NCBI RefSeq assembly: GCF_018145875.1
Contig: NZ_JAGSSV010000001.1
Coordinates: 372,001 to 436,000, forward strand
DNA: 64,000 nt
Direction: 5' to 3'
Origin: Marinomonas vulgaris
GTDB taxonomy: Bacteria; Pseudomonadota; Gammaproteobacteria; Pseudomonadales; Marinomonadaceae
This document shows, one piece after another, positions 7,730 to 16,722 of this stretch. Every line of letters starts with the position of its first letter. Position 1 is the first letter of the stretch. The notes below the pieces were generated by a model. It worked only from the letters and a program-made list of their open reading frames with translations. It searched no databases and was not told the DNA's origin. Made by a program: the position numbers and the translations under genes.

Positions 7730-9091
7730 TTATTTTTTGGTCGGGCGCGGCCAGTTGTCTTTGTGCGTTTGACGCGCTCTGGCAAACGCCAGTTGGTTTT
7801 CACCCACCTGTTTGGTAATCGTAGACCCAGCGGCAATAGTAGCGCCTTGGCTTACGTGAACTGGGGCGACCAAGGAAGAGTTGGAGCCGACAAAGACATT
7901 GTCGTCGATCTGAGTGATGTATTTATTCACTCCATCGTAGTTGCAAGTAATGGTGCCGGCGCCAACATTGACATTTGCGCCCATTTTAGTGTCACCAATG
8001 TAACTCAAATGATTGACCTTGCTGCCTTCACCAATGATGGCTTTTTTCGTTTCCACGAAATTACCAATCTTGGCTTTTTTCGCCAATTGTGTCCCAGGGC
8101 GCAAACGCGCAAACGGCCCAATGTCGCAGGATTCAGCAACGAGGCTGTCTTCGATTAAGGAGTTATTCTTGATGACGGTGTTGTCACCTATCGTACAGTT
8201 CACAAGGTGACAGTTTGGCCCGATATGAACGTTATCGCCCAGTACAACCTTGCCTTCAAAGACGCAGTTTACGTCTATGACCACATCGCAGCCGGTTGTC
8301 AGTTCGCCGCGAACGTCCACTCGTGCTGGGTCCATTAAGGTCGCGCCGTTTTGCATTAAATGTACTGCTTGTTGGTGCTGAAGCTCGCGCTCCAACGCCG
8401 CCAGTTGCACGCGATCGTTCACGCCAGCCACTTCCGCTTCGTTTTCTGGATTGACCGTCACGATGTCGACTCCGTCTCGGGCGGCCATGGCAATCACGTC
8501 AGTTAGATAATATTCGCCTTGAGCATTGTTATTCGTTAACGATGACAACCAAGTTTGTAGATGAACATTCGGAGCAAGCAGAATACCTGTGTTGACTTCG
8601 GTGATGGCCAGTTGGCTTTCGGTCGCGTCTTTTTGCTCCACAATCGCCGTAACAGCGCCTTGCTCGTTACGCACAATTCGCCCGTACCCCGTTGGGTTAT
8701 CAAGACAAATGGTCAGCAATACTAGGGTGTTGGGTGTGGATAGACTTGTCATTTTTGCCAAGGTACTGGCACGAATCAGTGGAACATCGCCATACAAGGT
8801 TAGAGTTGAGCCTTCTTTGCCAAGGAAAGGAGCAACACGACGTAACGCATCGCCGGTTCCTTGTGGATCATTTTGCCACACCACATTGGCTGAAAAATCC
8901 TGACATTCTGCCGCGACCTGCTCGCCTTGATGCCCAACCACAAGATGCAACTGTGAGTCGGGTAATGTCTTGGCCGTGGTGAGTACACGTTTTACCATGG
9001 CCACGCCGCCAATCTTGTGCAGTACCTTAGAAAAGGCGGATTTCATTCGGCTGCCTTTGCCAGCGGCAAGAATTACTATGTCCTGAGTCAT
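7730..9091 (-). CDS. glmU: Bifunctional N-acetylglucosamine-1-phosphate uridyltransferase / glucosamine-1-phosphate acetyltransferase
   Basis: Completes UDP-GlcNAc synthesis in two steps. The N-terminal nucleotidyltransferase domain starts MTQDIVILAAGKGSRMKSAFSK-V, the uridyltransferase signature, and has DPQGTGDAL and LYGDVPL. From about residue 250 on the protein is a left-handed beta helix of hexapeptide repeats with the acetyltransferase motifs RLRPGTQL, NFVETKKA, YIGD and GAGTITCNYDG. Length 453 equals the family norm. It is upstream of glmS, forming the widespread glmUS pair that supplies peptidoglycan and LPS synthesis. Confidence 0.97.
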   Translation of the reverse strand: MTQDIVILAAGKGSRMKSAFSKVLHKIGGVAMVKRVLTTAKTLPDSQLHLVVGHQGEQVAAECQDFSANVVWQNDPQGTGDALRRVAPFLGKEGSTLTLYGDVPLIRASTLAKMTSLSTPNTLVLLTICLDNPTGYGRIVRNEQGAVTAIVEQKDATESQLAITEVNTGILLAPNVHLQTWLSSLTNNNAQGEYYLTDVIAMAARDGVDIVTVNPENEAEVAGVNDRVQLAALERELQHQQAVHLMQNGATLMDPARVDVRGELTTGCDVVIDVNCVFEGKVVLGDNVHIGPNCHLVNCTIGDNTVIKNNSLIEDSLVAESCDIGPFARLRPGTQLAKKAKIGNFVETKKAIIGEGSKVNHLSYIGDTKMGANVNVGAGTITCNYDGVNKYITQIDDNVFVGSNSSLVAPVHVSQGATIAAGSTITKQVGENQLAFARARQTHKDNWPRPTKK

Positions 9092-9174
9092 GAAGCGTCC
9101 TTGTAGTAACGTCTTTAAATAATGTATGAATTAAGGACGAGTATTAGACCCCGAGCGCCAAATCGTCACAACCC

Positions 9175-9201
9175 AAATTGTCAAAAATAAAATGACAATT
9201 T
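9175..9201. repeat. AT-rich inverted repeat between glmU and lysR gene
   Basis: AAATTGTCA (9175-9183) and TGACAATTT (9193-9201) are perfect 9-bp arms around a 9-base A-rich loop. It could end transcription of the LysR gene (minus strand) or be an operator upstream of glmU. There is no clear T-tract after it in the LysR direction. Confidence 0.4.
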
Positions 9202-9235
9202 TATCAGAATACTCTTCACGCCTGTTGATGTGACG

Positions 9236-10123
9236 CTAGCGATTGCATTCCGCTTGCAAGAGTTCAACCAACAGTCTGGTCGCTGGCCCTGTTCGTTCAC
9301 CTTTGCCAAAAATAGCGTACATAGGAAAGTTACGCTCACTGCCAGAAGTCAGCCGCAGTTTCTGCAATTGGCGGCTTTGTAAGGCGTATTCCAAATCGGC
9401 CTTGGGCAGCCACGCAAAACCGATCCCACTGGTCACGATTTCCAAGGCAGACTGCACACTCGATACTGTCCAGCGCCGATCCGTTCCCAGCCAACCTGCG
9501 TCTATGGCGCTGTCAGACGCCGAATCTCGAATGACTATTTGCAACTCTCGACTCAAGCGTTCGTTATTGATGGGGGCTGTTTCACGGTTAAGCACATGAT
9601 TGGTCGCCGCAACGGCAATCATCTCCACGTCGGCAATAGGGTCCGCTAGGTAACCTTTTGGTACGATGGCGCTCAGTACTAAATCTGGGCTGCCTTTGCG
9701 TAAGGCTTCCTCGCCTCCGCTCAATACCGCTTCTTTTAATTGCACTTGGGTGCCTTGGCTTTGCGGCTCAAACGCTTGCAAGGCTCTTAATAAAGCAGGG
9801 GTAGGAAAAGCTTGATCGACCACTAATTCCAGCTCAGGCTCCCAACCTAATCCTAGAGTGTGGGCTAGTTCTTCAAGATCGACGGCTTCTTTTATCAAAT
9901 GGCGAGAGCGATGCAACAAGACTTCGCCGCGCTCAGTTAGCTTGGCTTTTCGCCCTTCAATGACTAATAAAGGATAACCAAGCTGCTCTTGAAGTTTGGC
10001 AACCGTATAACTCACCGACGACTGACTTTTGTGTAAGGCTTCAGCGGCCTGGGCAAAACCGCCTTTGTCCACAACAGACTGCAGCACTCGCCATTGCTCT
10101 AGAGTTACTCTTGGGGCTTTCAC
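9236..10123 (-). CDS. LysR-family transcriptional regulator, divergent from azoreductase
   Basis: 295-residue LysR regulator with the N-terminal winged HTH (VLQSVVDKGGFAQAAEALHKSQSSVSYTVAKLQEQLGYPLL, about 13-53) and an inducer-binding domain (ELVVDQAFPTPALLRALQAF...). It is transcribed divergently from the azoR-like gene with a 165-base intergenic region holding an 8-bp inverted repeat. By the usual LysR logic it controls that gene and itself. The inducer is unknown. Confidence 0.92.
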   Translation of the reverse strand: MKAPRVTLEQWRVLQSVVDKGGFAQAAEALHKSQSSVSYTVAKLQEQLGYPLLVIEGRKAKLTERGEVLLHRSRHLIKEAVDLEELAHTLGLGWEPELELVVDQAFPTPALLRALQAFEPQSQGTQVQLKEAVLSGGEEALRKGSPDLVLSAIVPKGYLADPIADVEMIAVAATNHVLNRETAPINNERLSRELQIVIRDSASDSAIDAGWLGTDRRWTVSSVQSALEIVTSGIGFAWLPKADLEYALQSRQLQKLRLTSGSERNFPMYAIFGKGERTGPATRLLVELLQAECNR

Positions 10124-10174
10124 TGTGACTCTCTTGTATATATAGGTTAAAGGTGTCTAAAAGTATCGTATTTT

Positions 10175-10212
10175 TCGATTGATATCTGCAAATAATGCCG
10201 CTTTTCAATCGA
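10175..10212. promoter_or_regulatory. Inverted repeat in lysR-azoR intergenic region, candidate LysR operator
   Basis: TCGATTGA (10175-10182) and TCAATCGA (10205-10212) are perfect 8-bp arms 22 bases apart in the divergent promoter region. The arm-to-arm phase (30 bases) is close to three helical turns, which suits a regulator binding as paired dimers. Confidence 0.45.
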
Positions 10213-10288
10213 ATAAATTGGTAATACCATGACTTCACTTTTTAATAACGCCATTTAACGGCATGACGACTTAACAAGGATTTAACTT

Positions 10289-10882
10289 ATGACAACTTTA
10301 TTACGCATCGACTCAAGCGCCTCTGGCGAACACTCTAAATCTCGCCAACTCGCGGACGATTTTGTCGCGCAGTGGCAGGCCAAACACCCAGAAGGGAAAT
10401 TGGTCGTGCGAGATGTCAACGCCCAGCCGCTACCACACTTTACCAGCGAGACGCTTGGGGCACTTTTCACTCCAGCTGAAGAACGCACAGCAGAGCAAGC
10501 AGCGATTGTTGCCATTGGCGATGAATTGATTGCTGAAATCGAAGCGGCAGACCTTGTTTGCCTTTCCGCCCCTGTGTACAACTTTGGCATTCCATCCACA
10601 CTGAAAGCCTACTTTGACCACGTCGCACGAGCCGGACGCACTTTTCAATACACAGAAACCGGCCCTGTGGGATTACTTAACAAAGAAGCGTACCTGTTTG
10701 TCGCCAGCGGCAGCTTTTTAGCCGGCACGCCCATGGATCATCAGTTACCTTACTTGAATACCTTTTTGAACTTTGTTGGCATCGACGTAAAAGCGACCTT
10801 CACCGCCGGTGGCCAAGCCATGGGAGAAGCGGGAGAAGCCGCTTTTGAGCAAGCCAAAGTAGAGATTGCTAACGCGCTATAA
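10289..10882 (+). CDS. azoR: FMN-dependent NADH-azoreductase / NAD(P)H:quinone reductase
   Basis: Flavodoxin-fold reductase that moves two electrons from NADH to azo dyes or quinones. Of 197 residues, the start TTLLRIDSSASGEHSKSRQLADDF is the FMN phosphate-binding loop typical of AzoR. APVYNFGIPSTLKAYFDHVARAGRTF (about 92-117) is the second hallmark, and FVASGSFLAGTPMDHQLPYL lies further on. An AAGGA ribosome binding site precedes the ATG. It is divergent from a LysR gene, a frequent arrangement for electrophile- or quinone-inducible reductases. Its last 6 bases overlap the convergent tex gene. Confidence 0.93.
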   Translation: MTTLLRIDSSASGEHSKSRQLADDFVAQWQAKHPEGKLVVRDVNAQPLPHFTSETLGALFTPAEERTAEQAAIVAIGDELIAEIEAADLVCLSAPVYNFGIPSTLKAYFDHVARAGRTFQYTETGPVGLLNKEAYLFVASGSFLAGTPMDHQLPYLNTFLNFVGIDVKATFTAGGQAMGEAGEAAFEQAKVEIANAL

Positions 10883-13027
10883 GCCGTTGGCTTTTAAAGC
10901 AATTCGCTTTCGCTGAAGATCCACTTCCAACACGGTGACATTGACAATCTGACCCACGCGGACTAAATCTCGTGGGTCTTTTACAAAGCGATTGGCCAGC
11001 TGTGATATATGAATAAGCCCATCCTGATGCACGCCTAAATCCACAAAAGCACCGAACGCGGCCACATTGGTCACCACCCCTTCTAAAGTCATGCCCTCTT
11101 GAACGTCTTCGAGTTTTTGTACGCTTTGATCAAACTCTGCATAGTGAAATTCAGGGCGAGGGTCGCGACCAGGCTTGGCCAATTCCGCCAAAATATCACG
11201 ATAGGTAAAATCGCCAGCAGGTGTCGTTGCCCGTAAGGTTTGCAAAGCGCTGTCGTTGTTGAGTAAATCCGTCACTTTTAACGACAACTGAGCCGCCATG
11301 GAGCGTACTAAAGAATAAGATTCAGGGTGAACACCCGATTGATCCAAGGCTTCCTTGCCCTCTCGTATCCGTAGAAAACCCGCACATTGCTCGAAGCATT
11401 TGTCACCGATGCCTTTGATTTTTAGCAATTCTGAGCGCGATTCAATACGACCGTTTTGTTGTCGATACGCCACAATATTTTGCGCCAATCGCGCCGTCAA
11501 ACCCGACACGTAAGACAACAAAGACGCCGAGGCCAGATTGATATCCACACCTACTCGGTTGACGCAATCTTCCACCACATTCGCCAGACTTTTCGACAAC
11601 TGCGACACCTTAACATCGTGTTGATACTGACCCACACCGATGGCTTGCGGATCGATTTTCACGAGTTCTGCTAACGGGTCTTGGAAACGCCGCGCGATCG
11701 ATACCGCGCCACGAATGGTGACATCCAAATCGGGGAATTCTGCAATCGCAATCGGTGACGCCGAATACACGGATGCTCCCGCTTCGCTGACCACTGCGGC
11801 TCGACAAGACAAGTCTTTTTCACGAATCAAGTCATTGATTAAGGATTCCGTTTCGCGAGACGCCGTGCCATTACCGATTGCAATCCAAGCAATCTGATGG
11901 CGATAAATCATCTTAGACAAAACATTATTGGCTTCTTGAATTCGGTTTTGTGGTCCATGAGGGTAAATAACCCCATGATCCAACACCCTGCCCTGTTCAT
12001 CAATAATCGCCAGTTTAACGCCATTACGAAAACCTGGGTCTACTCCTAATACTCGATGAGCACCGGCAGGGGCTGCCATCAATAAATCTTGCAGATTATC
12101 CGCAAAAACTTGAATCGCCCCTTCTTCGGCTCTTTCTTTTAATAGCCCTAAGAGATCACTTTCCAGTTTGGGTAACAGCTTTTTCTCCCAAGCAAGATTC
12201 AAATACCGACGCTGCACCGAGGTTACCCGAGAAGTCGCTGGTAAGTGCGCGTCAAATATTTGAGTTAAATGCGGTAAAAGTAAAGTATCAGGAAAAAGCG
12301 TATCGTTTTTTAAAGTCACTGACAGTTTGAGGATGGCTTCTTTTTTTCCTCTGAATAAAGCCAATAAACGATGAGATGGTATCTTGCTGACTTTTTCTTG
12401 GTAATCGAAATAATCTCGAAATTTTTCGCCTTGTTCTTTTTTGCCACGTAACACTCGGCTGTTTAAAACGCCGTGCTTAAGTATTTCTTCACGACCTACC
12501 TTTAACAAGTCGCTGTCGTTGGCAATATGCTCGTTCAATATCTCGGTCGCGCCTTCTAACGCCGCGTCGGCAGAAAGAGAAAGACTTTCTTGGCGGCACC
12601 ACGCAGCGATTGCTGAGGCGCTGTCTGATCGCTCCCCAGACCATATCAAGGCTGCCAAAGGCGCAAGCCCTTGTTCTTTGGCTTCGTCAGCTTTTGTTTT
12701 TCGAGTCTTTTTAAACGGCGCATAAAGGTCTTCTAATTCTGTTTTAGACGTCGCGACACGTATTTTTTTAATAATAACGGCCGATATGGATTTATCGTCG
12801 GTTAATAATAAGAGAATACTCTCTCTACGCTTTTCTAACTCTACTAAATATTGCCAACGTTCTTGAAAACGGCGCAAATCTAGATCACTCATACCACCTG
12901 TGCTTTCTTTTCTGTATCGAGCAACGAAAGGTACGGTCGCTCCTTCTTCAAATAATTGGATAATATTATCTGCGTATTTCGTTAATATAGAAAACTCTTG
13001 GCTTAAATTATCAAGGATCGAATTCAT
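10877..13027 (-). CDS. tex: Transcription accessory protein Tex (YhgF-like)
   Basis: Large RNA/DNA-binding protein involved in transcription and stress tolerance. Order of parts: N-terminal helical Tex domain (FVARYRKESTGGMSDLDLR), YqgF/RuvC-like domain (GVDPGFRNGVKLAIIDEQGRV, about 330-350), helix-hairpin-helix region (ESRSELLKIKGIGDKCFEQ) and a C-terminal S1 domain (GMTLEGVVTNVAAFGAFVDLGVHQDGLIHIS, about 640-670). At 716 residues it is shorter than E. coli YhgF (773); it ends soon after the S1 domain and lacks the long tail. It converges on azoR with a 6-base overlap and no terminator between them. Confidence 0.96.
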   Translation of the reverse strand: MNSILDNLSQEFSILTKYADNIIQLFEEGATVPFVARYRKESTGGMSDLDLRRFQERWQYLVELEKRRESILLLLTDDKSISAVIIKKIRVATSKTELEDLYAPFKKTRKTKADEAKEQGLAPLAALIWSGERSDSASAIAAWCRQESLSLSADAALEGATEILNEHIANDSDLLKVGREEILKHGVLNSRVLRGKKEQGEKFRDYFDYQEKVSKIPSHRLLALFRGKKEAILKLSVTLKNDTLFPDTLLLPHLTQIFDAHLPATSRVTSVQRRYLNLAWEKKLLPKLESDLLGLLKERAEEGAIQVFADNLQDLLMAAPAGAHRVLGVDPGFRNGVKLAIIDEQGRVLDHGVIYPHGPQNRIQEANNVLSKMIYRHQIAWIAIGNGTASRETESLINDLIREKDLSCRAAVVSEAGASVYSASPIAIAEFPDLDVTIRGAVSIARRFQDPLAELVKIDPQAIGVGQYQHDVKVSQLSKSLANVVEDCVNRVGVDINLASASLLSYVSGLTARLAQNIVAYRQQNGRIESRSELLKIKGIGDKCFEQCAGFLRIREGKEALDQSGVHPESYSLVRSMAAQLSLKVTDLLNNDSALQTLRATTPAGDFTYRDILAELAKPGRDPRPEFHYAEFDQSVQKLEDVQEGMTLEGVVTNVAAFGAFVDLGVHQDGLIHISQLANRFVKDPRDLVRVGQIVNVTVLEVDLQRKRIALKANGL

Positions 13028-13383
13028 TTATTACCCTATTTTTTACACTTTTATGGCAATTTAGCGGACGTATTTTATTAGCATAATCTTAAATTTTAAA
13101 TTAGAATCCACACACAAATTTGAAATCGAGCAAGATTACATTACAATGCATTGACAGAAACCGAATATTTAAAAAGGTATGAATAAATATTGGGTGAAAA
13201 CGAAGAGCGCAGTGTCATGTTTTCACTGATATCATCATGCTACAAGCGATGAAAATCTTTTTTTACTTTTAGTAAAGCTTCAAATTTTATTATGTTAACA
13301 CAGTATACTGAACGTAAAAGAAGGATCTCTTTTTCAGTCCAAAACCAATTAATCCGTTCTGAACAAATGAATAGGGGACACAA
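13028..13383 (+). promoter_or_regulatory. AT-rich intergenic region upstream of hns-like gene
   Basis: A 356-base AT-rich spacer between divergent tex and the H-NS-like gene. I see no gene in it. Promoter-like pieces are TTGACA at 13151-13156 without a good -10 at 16-18 bases, and TATACT at 13304-13309 without a good -35. High AT content before an hns-type gene would fit autoregulation, which is common for H-NS. Confidence 0.35.
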
Positions 13384-13782
13384 ATGAGCTTATTACTAGA
13401 ACTAGCTGGCAACAAAGCCAAAGCACGCGCGGCAGCAAAAGAACTAAACGTTGCGCAACTTGAAAACCTAATCGCAGGCTTCACTAACGCTCTTGAAAAA
13501 GTAAGAGAAGAAGAAGAAGCGCGCAATGCAGAGCAAGCACTGAAATCAGCTCGCGCAGAAAAAATCGCTACATTGATCGCTGAAAGCGGCTTAACAATGG
13601 AAGAAGTGGCTCAATTGACCACACCAAAAGCCGGCGCAACCAAAGGCAAAACGGTAGAACCAAAATACCGCCTAGAGCTTGATGGCGTAACCCACGAATG
13701 GACAGGCCGTGGCCGCACACCAAAAGTGTTTCAACAACACTTTGATGCTGGTAACAGCCGTGAGAGCGTTGAAATCAAATAA
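13384..13782 (+). CDS. hns: H-NS family nucleoid-associated protein
   Basis: 132-residue DNA-binding protein with the H-NS architecture. Residues about 15-75 form a charged Ala/Glu/Lys-rich helical oligomerisation region (LEKVREEEEARNAEQALKSARAEKIATLI). A flexible Gly/Lys/Thr linker follows, then the C-terminal AT-hook-like domain YRLELDGVTHEWTGRGRTPKVF with the diagnostic W-T-G-x-G-R-T-P core. It is expected to silence AT-rich genes by minor-groove binding. AGGGGA precedes the ATG, and a perfect 15-bp hairpin follows. H-NS rather than MvaT type is judged from the C-terminal motif. Confidence 0.9.
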   Translation: MSLLLELAGNKAKARAAAKELNVAQLENLIAGFTNALEKVREEEEARNAEQALKSARAEKIATLIAESGLTMEEVAQLTTPKAGATKGKTVEPKYRLELDGVTHEWTGRGRTPKVFQQHFDAGNSRESVEIK

Positions 13783-13811
13783 CTTTTGATTCTCAGGCTT
13801 TCTCTGAACAC

Positions 13812-13848
13812 AAAAAAAGCGACTCATAATAAGTGAGTCGCTTTTTTT
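13812..13848. terminator. Bidirectional terminator between hns-like gene and trmB
   Basis: Perfect 15-bp stem, AAAAAAAGCGACTCA (13812-13826) with TGAGTCGCTTTTTTT (13834-13848), 7-base loop. A and T runs on opposite flanks make it functional in both directions. Confidence 0.93.
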
Positions 13849-13908
13849 ATGTCTTGAACACAGCAGCCTTAAACAAATAGCCTGAATAAAAAGCTTAAAC
13901 CAAAAGAT

Positions 13909-14631
13909 TTAACCATTGGTGTTACTTGTACAGGTATAAATCAAATCCCATACGCCGTGCCCTAATCGCTCGCCACGTTGTTCAAATTTTGTTAGTGGTC
14001 GCCATTCTGGACGCGGGTGATATTCCCCCTTACCGGCAGCGTTTTGGTAATTGACTTGCTCTTCCATCACTTCCATCATGTGCTCTGCATAGGGCTGCCA
14101 ATCTGTCGCCATGTGAAAATGACCACCCACTCGCAATACGTTAGATACTTGCTGAGCAAATAATGGCTGCACAATGCGTCGCTTGTTGTGCTTTTTCTTA
14201 TGCCAAGGATCTGGGAAGAATAATTGAAACGCGCTGGCGGTATTTTGAGGCAGACACTGAGCCATGACTTCAATGGCGTCGTCGCAATAAACCCGCAGAT
14301 TCGTCACCCCTTCTTCCTTCGCCAGCATCATCAGTTTCGCTACGCCCGGTGGGTGAACTTCAATGCCAATAAAGTCTTTCTCTGGGGCACTTTTCGCCAT
14401 TTCAACTAAAGACGCTCCCATACCAAAACCAACTTCAAGCACCACATCGGATACTCGACCAAACACTTCGGAATAATCGATTCGACCATCTTCAAGGTTT
14501 AAGCCATAAACGGCCCAGTTGGCGTCGTAATTTTTTTGCTGACCTTCTGTCATACGGCCACCGCGTACAACAAAGCTGCGAATGGTGCGCTTTTTAGTAG
14601 GATCTTGCGTCTCTGAATTTTGCTCTGACAT
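13909..14631 (-). CDS. trmB: tRNA (guanine-N7-)-methyltransferase TrmB
   Basis: Makes m7G46 in the variable loop of tRNAs using S-adenosylmethionine. The 240 residues show the class I methyltransferase motif VLEVGFGMGASLVEMA (about 66-81), FIGIEVHPPGV and the TrmB hallmark FFPDPWHKKKHNKRR, with the C-terminal KFEQRGERLGHGVWDL that contacts tRNA. It is convergent with the hns-like gene through a shared terminator. About 140 bases of featureless sequence separate it from the DUF423 gene upstream. Confidence 0.96.
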   Translation of the reverse strand: MSEQNSETQDPTKKRTIRSFVVRGGRMTEGQQKNYDANWAVYGLNLEDGRIDYSEVFGRVSDVVLEVGFGMGASLVEMAKSAPEKDFIGIEVHPPGVAKLMMLAKEEGVTNLRVYCDDAIEVMAQCLPQNTASAFQLFFPDPWHKKKHNKRRIVQPLFAQQVSNVLRVGGHFHMATDWQPYAEHMMEVMEEQVNYQNAAGKGEYHPRPEWRPLTKFEQRGERLGHGVWDLIYTCTSNTNG

Positions 14632-14773
14632 GGTTCCGTATCACTTTAGTGTGTTCTATTTTGAGTAGCTTAAACGGCAATGGCCGAATAATGATGACTC
14701 ACGGTAAATTTAGGGCGCCATAGTAACTGAAAAAGCTCAGCCTGTCCTGCCCATACAGAGCACGCTAAACAAC

Positions 14774-15172
14774 CTATGCCTTCACTGCCGCCATGCGCCA
14801 CAATTTAACGACTAATAAAAGCCAGGCAGACAGATAACACACACCGCCCAAAGGCGTTACCGCGCCTAACACGGTGACTCCCGTTAACGCCATGGTGTAA
14901 AGGCTGCCAGCAAATAAGACATTACCCAGACAAAACAGCAACAAGACTGCATTGGACTTCGGCACAAAAACCGCCAGGGCGACGACCAGTCCCGCCAATG
15001 AATGATACATAAGATATTGGCTGCCGGTACTCCACCAGCCAAGAGCTTGGCTGTCCAGCATACTTTTTAAAGCATGAGCGCCAAACGCGCCAGCCGCTAC
15101 CGATAAAGCCGCTTGAAAGGCGAATACTGCCGCCCACTTTGATATATTAATCGATAAATTTTGAGCGTTCAT
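14774..15172 (-). CDS. DUF423 small integral membrane protein
   Basis: 132-residue inner-membrane protein with four predicted hydrophobic segments and the DUF423 hallmark GAFGAHALKSML near residues 28-39, followed by YHSLAGLVVALAV and a glycine-rich centre (LGNVLFAGSLYTMAL, VTPLGGVCYLSAWLLL). No function is established for the family. It lies 19 bases downstream of the WD40 lipoprotein on the same strand, so they are probably co-transcribed. AGTAGG precedes the start. Confidence 0.88.
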   Translation of the reverse strand: MNAQNLSINISKWAAVFAFQAALSVAAGAFGAHALKSMLDSQALGWWSTGSQYLMYHSLAGLVVALAVFVPKSNAVLLLFCLGNVLFAGSLYTMALTGVTVLGAVTPLGGVCYLSAWLLLVVKLWRMAAVKA

Positions 15173-15191
15173 AGACCTACTCGTAAAAAAG

Positions 15192-16175
15192 CTACTCTAA
15201 TACATTGAAGTAACCATTACTGCCGATGGCGTAATAACGATTACCGGGGGCAAAGGCGAGAGCCAATACACTGGCGCCGCTGGGTCGGCTTTTCGGTGTG
15301 TACAGTTCCCATTCTTTTTGCACCGCACCGGTACTGACTTGCACCAATGTCACACGACTGTTTACTTCACCCACTAGCAAAGTTCGGCTGTCGCGCGAAA
15401 ACACGGCCTGGCTGATGGTGGCATGACGATATTGTAACGCGCCGGTATCCACCTCGGTCACTTCTCGACCGGTACTGGTCGACCAAATTTTCGCTTTGCC
15501 AAGCTGTGCAGCGCCAAACGCATACTTGCCGTCGGGGGATAACGCCACGCTAGACAAGCCGTTATTGAACGTCCACTGGTATTTTTTCTCGCCCGTTTGC
15601 ATGTCCCACAAGGTCACCTTGGATAAGTCATCGCCGGTAATACCTAGCTGTCCATCGGGTGTAATGTCCACAGCGCGTACCGTCGCACCTGTTCGTAATG
15701 TTTGACGAATGCCGCCTTGTTTGATGTCGAAGTAGCGTGCGGTTTGGTCGTTAAGACCGATAAGGGCGAAGTCGCCGTTTTGGGTCAATTTCAAGGATTG
15801 AATATCACCTGGGGTTGTCCAAAACTCTTCCGACTGCCCGGTCGAGGTATTCCACAATACTAGGGTTCGCGCACCGCCAGTCACTGCGTATTGCCCACTC
15901 GGGTCTATATCGACACCAGAAAAAGCAGAAAACTCACCTTGCGCGTGGTTCCAATTGTAGCGGCGTTCATTGGTGCTATTCGTCCAGAAGCTTCCGCCGT
16001 GTTGCACCGAGCCAACTACAGCGTTGCCACCGTCGTCGCTCAACACCGCAGAAAACAGACCTTGCACGGCGTATTGTGCGGTCCGTACAGGCGAGTCGGC
16101 GGTACATGCCAATAATGCTAAGGCACAAGCGCCAACAAGACTGAACCTAAGCGCTTTTTTCGCTATGCGCTTCAT
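15192..16175 (-). CDS. WD40 beta-propeller lipoprotein
   Basis: 327-residue exported lipoprotein. A basic N-terminus and hydrophobic stretch end in LLAC (Cys24 as the lipidated residue). The mature part is built of WD40-like repeats, recognisable as repeated S.DG.YA..G...A..W...TG (for example VDIDPSGQYAVTGGARTLVLWNTSTGQ and VALSPDGKYAFGAAQLGKAKIWSTSTG), enough for one seven-bladed propeller. No enzymatic motif is seen, so a scaffold role at the envelope is inference. The start codon lies inside the end of rsd (29-base overlap) with AGGGA five bases upstream, which implies translational coupling. Confidence 0.85.
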   Translation of the reverse strand: MKRIAKKALRFSLVGACALALLACTADSPVRTAQYAVQGLFSAVLSDDGGNAVVGSVQHGGSFWTNSTNERRYNWNHAQGEFSAFSGVDIDPSGQYAVTGGARTLVLWNTSTGQSEEFWTTPGDIQSLKLTQNGDFALIGLNDQTARYFDIKQGGIRQTLRTGATVRAVDITPDGQLGITGDDLSKVTLWDMQTGEKKYQWTFNNGLSSVALSPDGKYAFGAAQLGKAKIWSTSTGREVTEVDTGALQYRHATISQAVFSRDSRTLLVGEVNSRVTLVQVSTGAVQKEWELYTPKSRPSGASVLALAFAPGNRYYAIGSNGYFNVLE

Positions 16176-16617
16176 GTAATTCCCTAATCAATTGATCTTC
16201 GTATTGAAATCGCTCCATCATCATCACTGTCATGGCCTGTAAAGAAAATGGCAAGGCTTCTAACTGCGCATTACAATGGGCTTTGGTGTCGTACTTGTCA
16301 TTAAACTCAATGACGACCTGAGTGGATTCCTCAATCAAGGGTAACAGCTGCCCCAACAAGGTAACGGCTCCATCATCATGAAACTCTTTCGCTTCCCGTG
16401 CCAACTGCTCATATACGGTAAAATGCCCCGCCGACACATAGTCGATCATCATTTCACAAAGGTTCTGTATTTTAGGCGTATCGGTTGGGGTGAATTCACC
16501 ACGATCCCGTAAGTACACCCACATTTCAACCAACTGTCGGCGCTGCTCTAACCAACGGTCAATGATCTCATGCACTCCGCCCCATCGTTCTTGGGCTGTC
16601 TTACAACCTTCTAACAT
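16147..16617 (-). CDS. rsd: Rsd/AlgQ family anti-sigma-70 factor
   Basis: 156-residue helical protein of the Rsd/AlgQ family, which binds sigma-70 and shifts RNA polymerase toward alternative sigma factors. The N-terminus CKTAQERWGGVHEIIDRWLEQRRQLV is near-identical in pattern to pseudomonad AlgQ, and YVSAGHFTVYEQL (about 80-92) is the family hallmark. It is followed by dsbB upstream, as algQ is next to dsbB in Pseudomonas. In that genus AlgQ influences alginate and virulence. No alginate genes are visible here. Confidence 0.92.
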   Translation of the reverse strand: MLEGCKTAQERWGGVHEIIDRWLEQRRQLVEMWVYLRDRGEFTPTDTPKIQNLCEMMIDYVSAGHFTVYEQLAREAKEFHDDGAVTLLGQLLPLIEESTQVVIEFNDKYDTKAHCNAQLEALPFSLQAMTVMMMERFQYEDQLIRELHEAHSEKSA

Positions 16618-16722
16618 ACGCAGACTCCACTGATGCTTTATTTATTTTTTGTCATTTTCAAAGCATATTCCGATACGTATCCCCCTGCAAGATACTATCG
16701 AAAAGGGATTTGTAACCTTTTA

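Noticed and set aside
7661-8158. 165-codon open frame antisense to the end of glmU
   Set aside because: Shadow of the hexapeptide repeat region of glmU, with no independent start signal or recognisable domain.
13151-13156. TTGACA as -35 box for the hns-like gene
   Set aside because: No acceptable -10 element at 16-18 bases; kept only as a note on the intergenic region.
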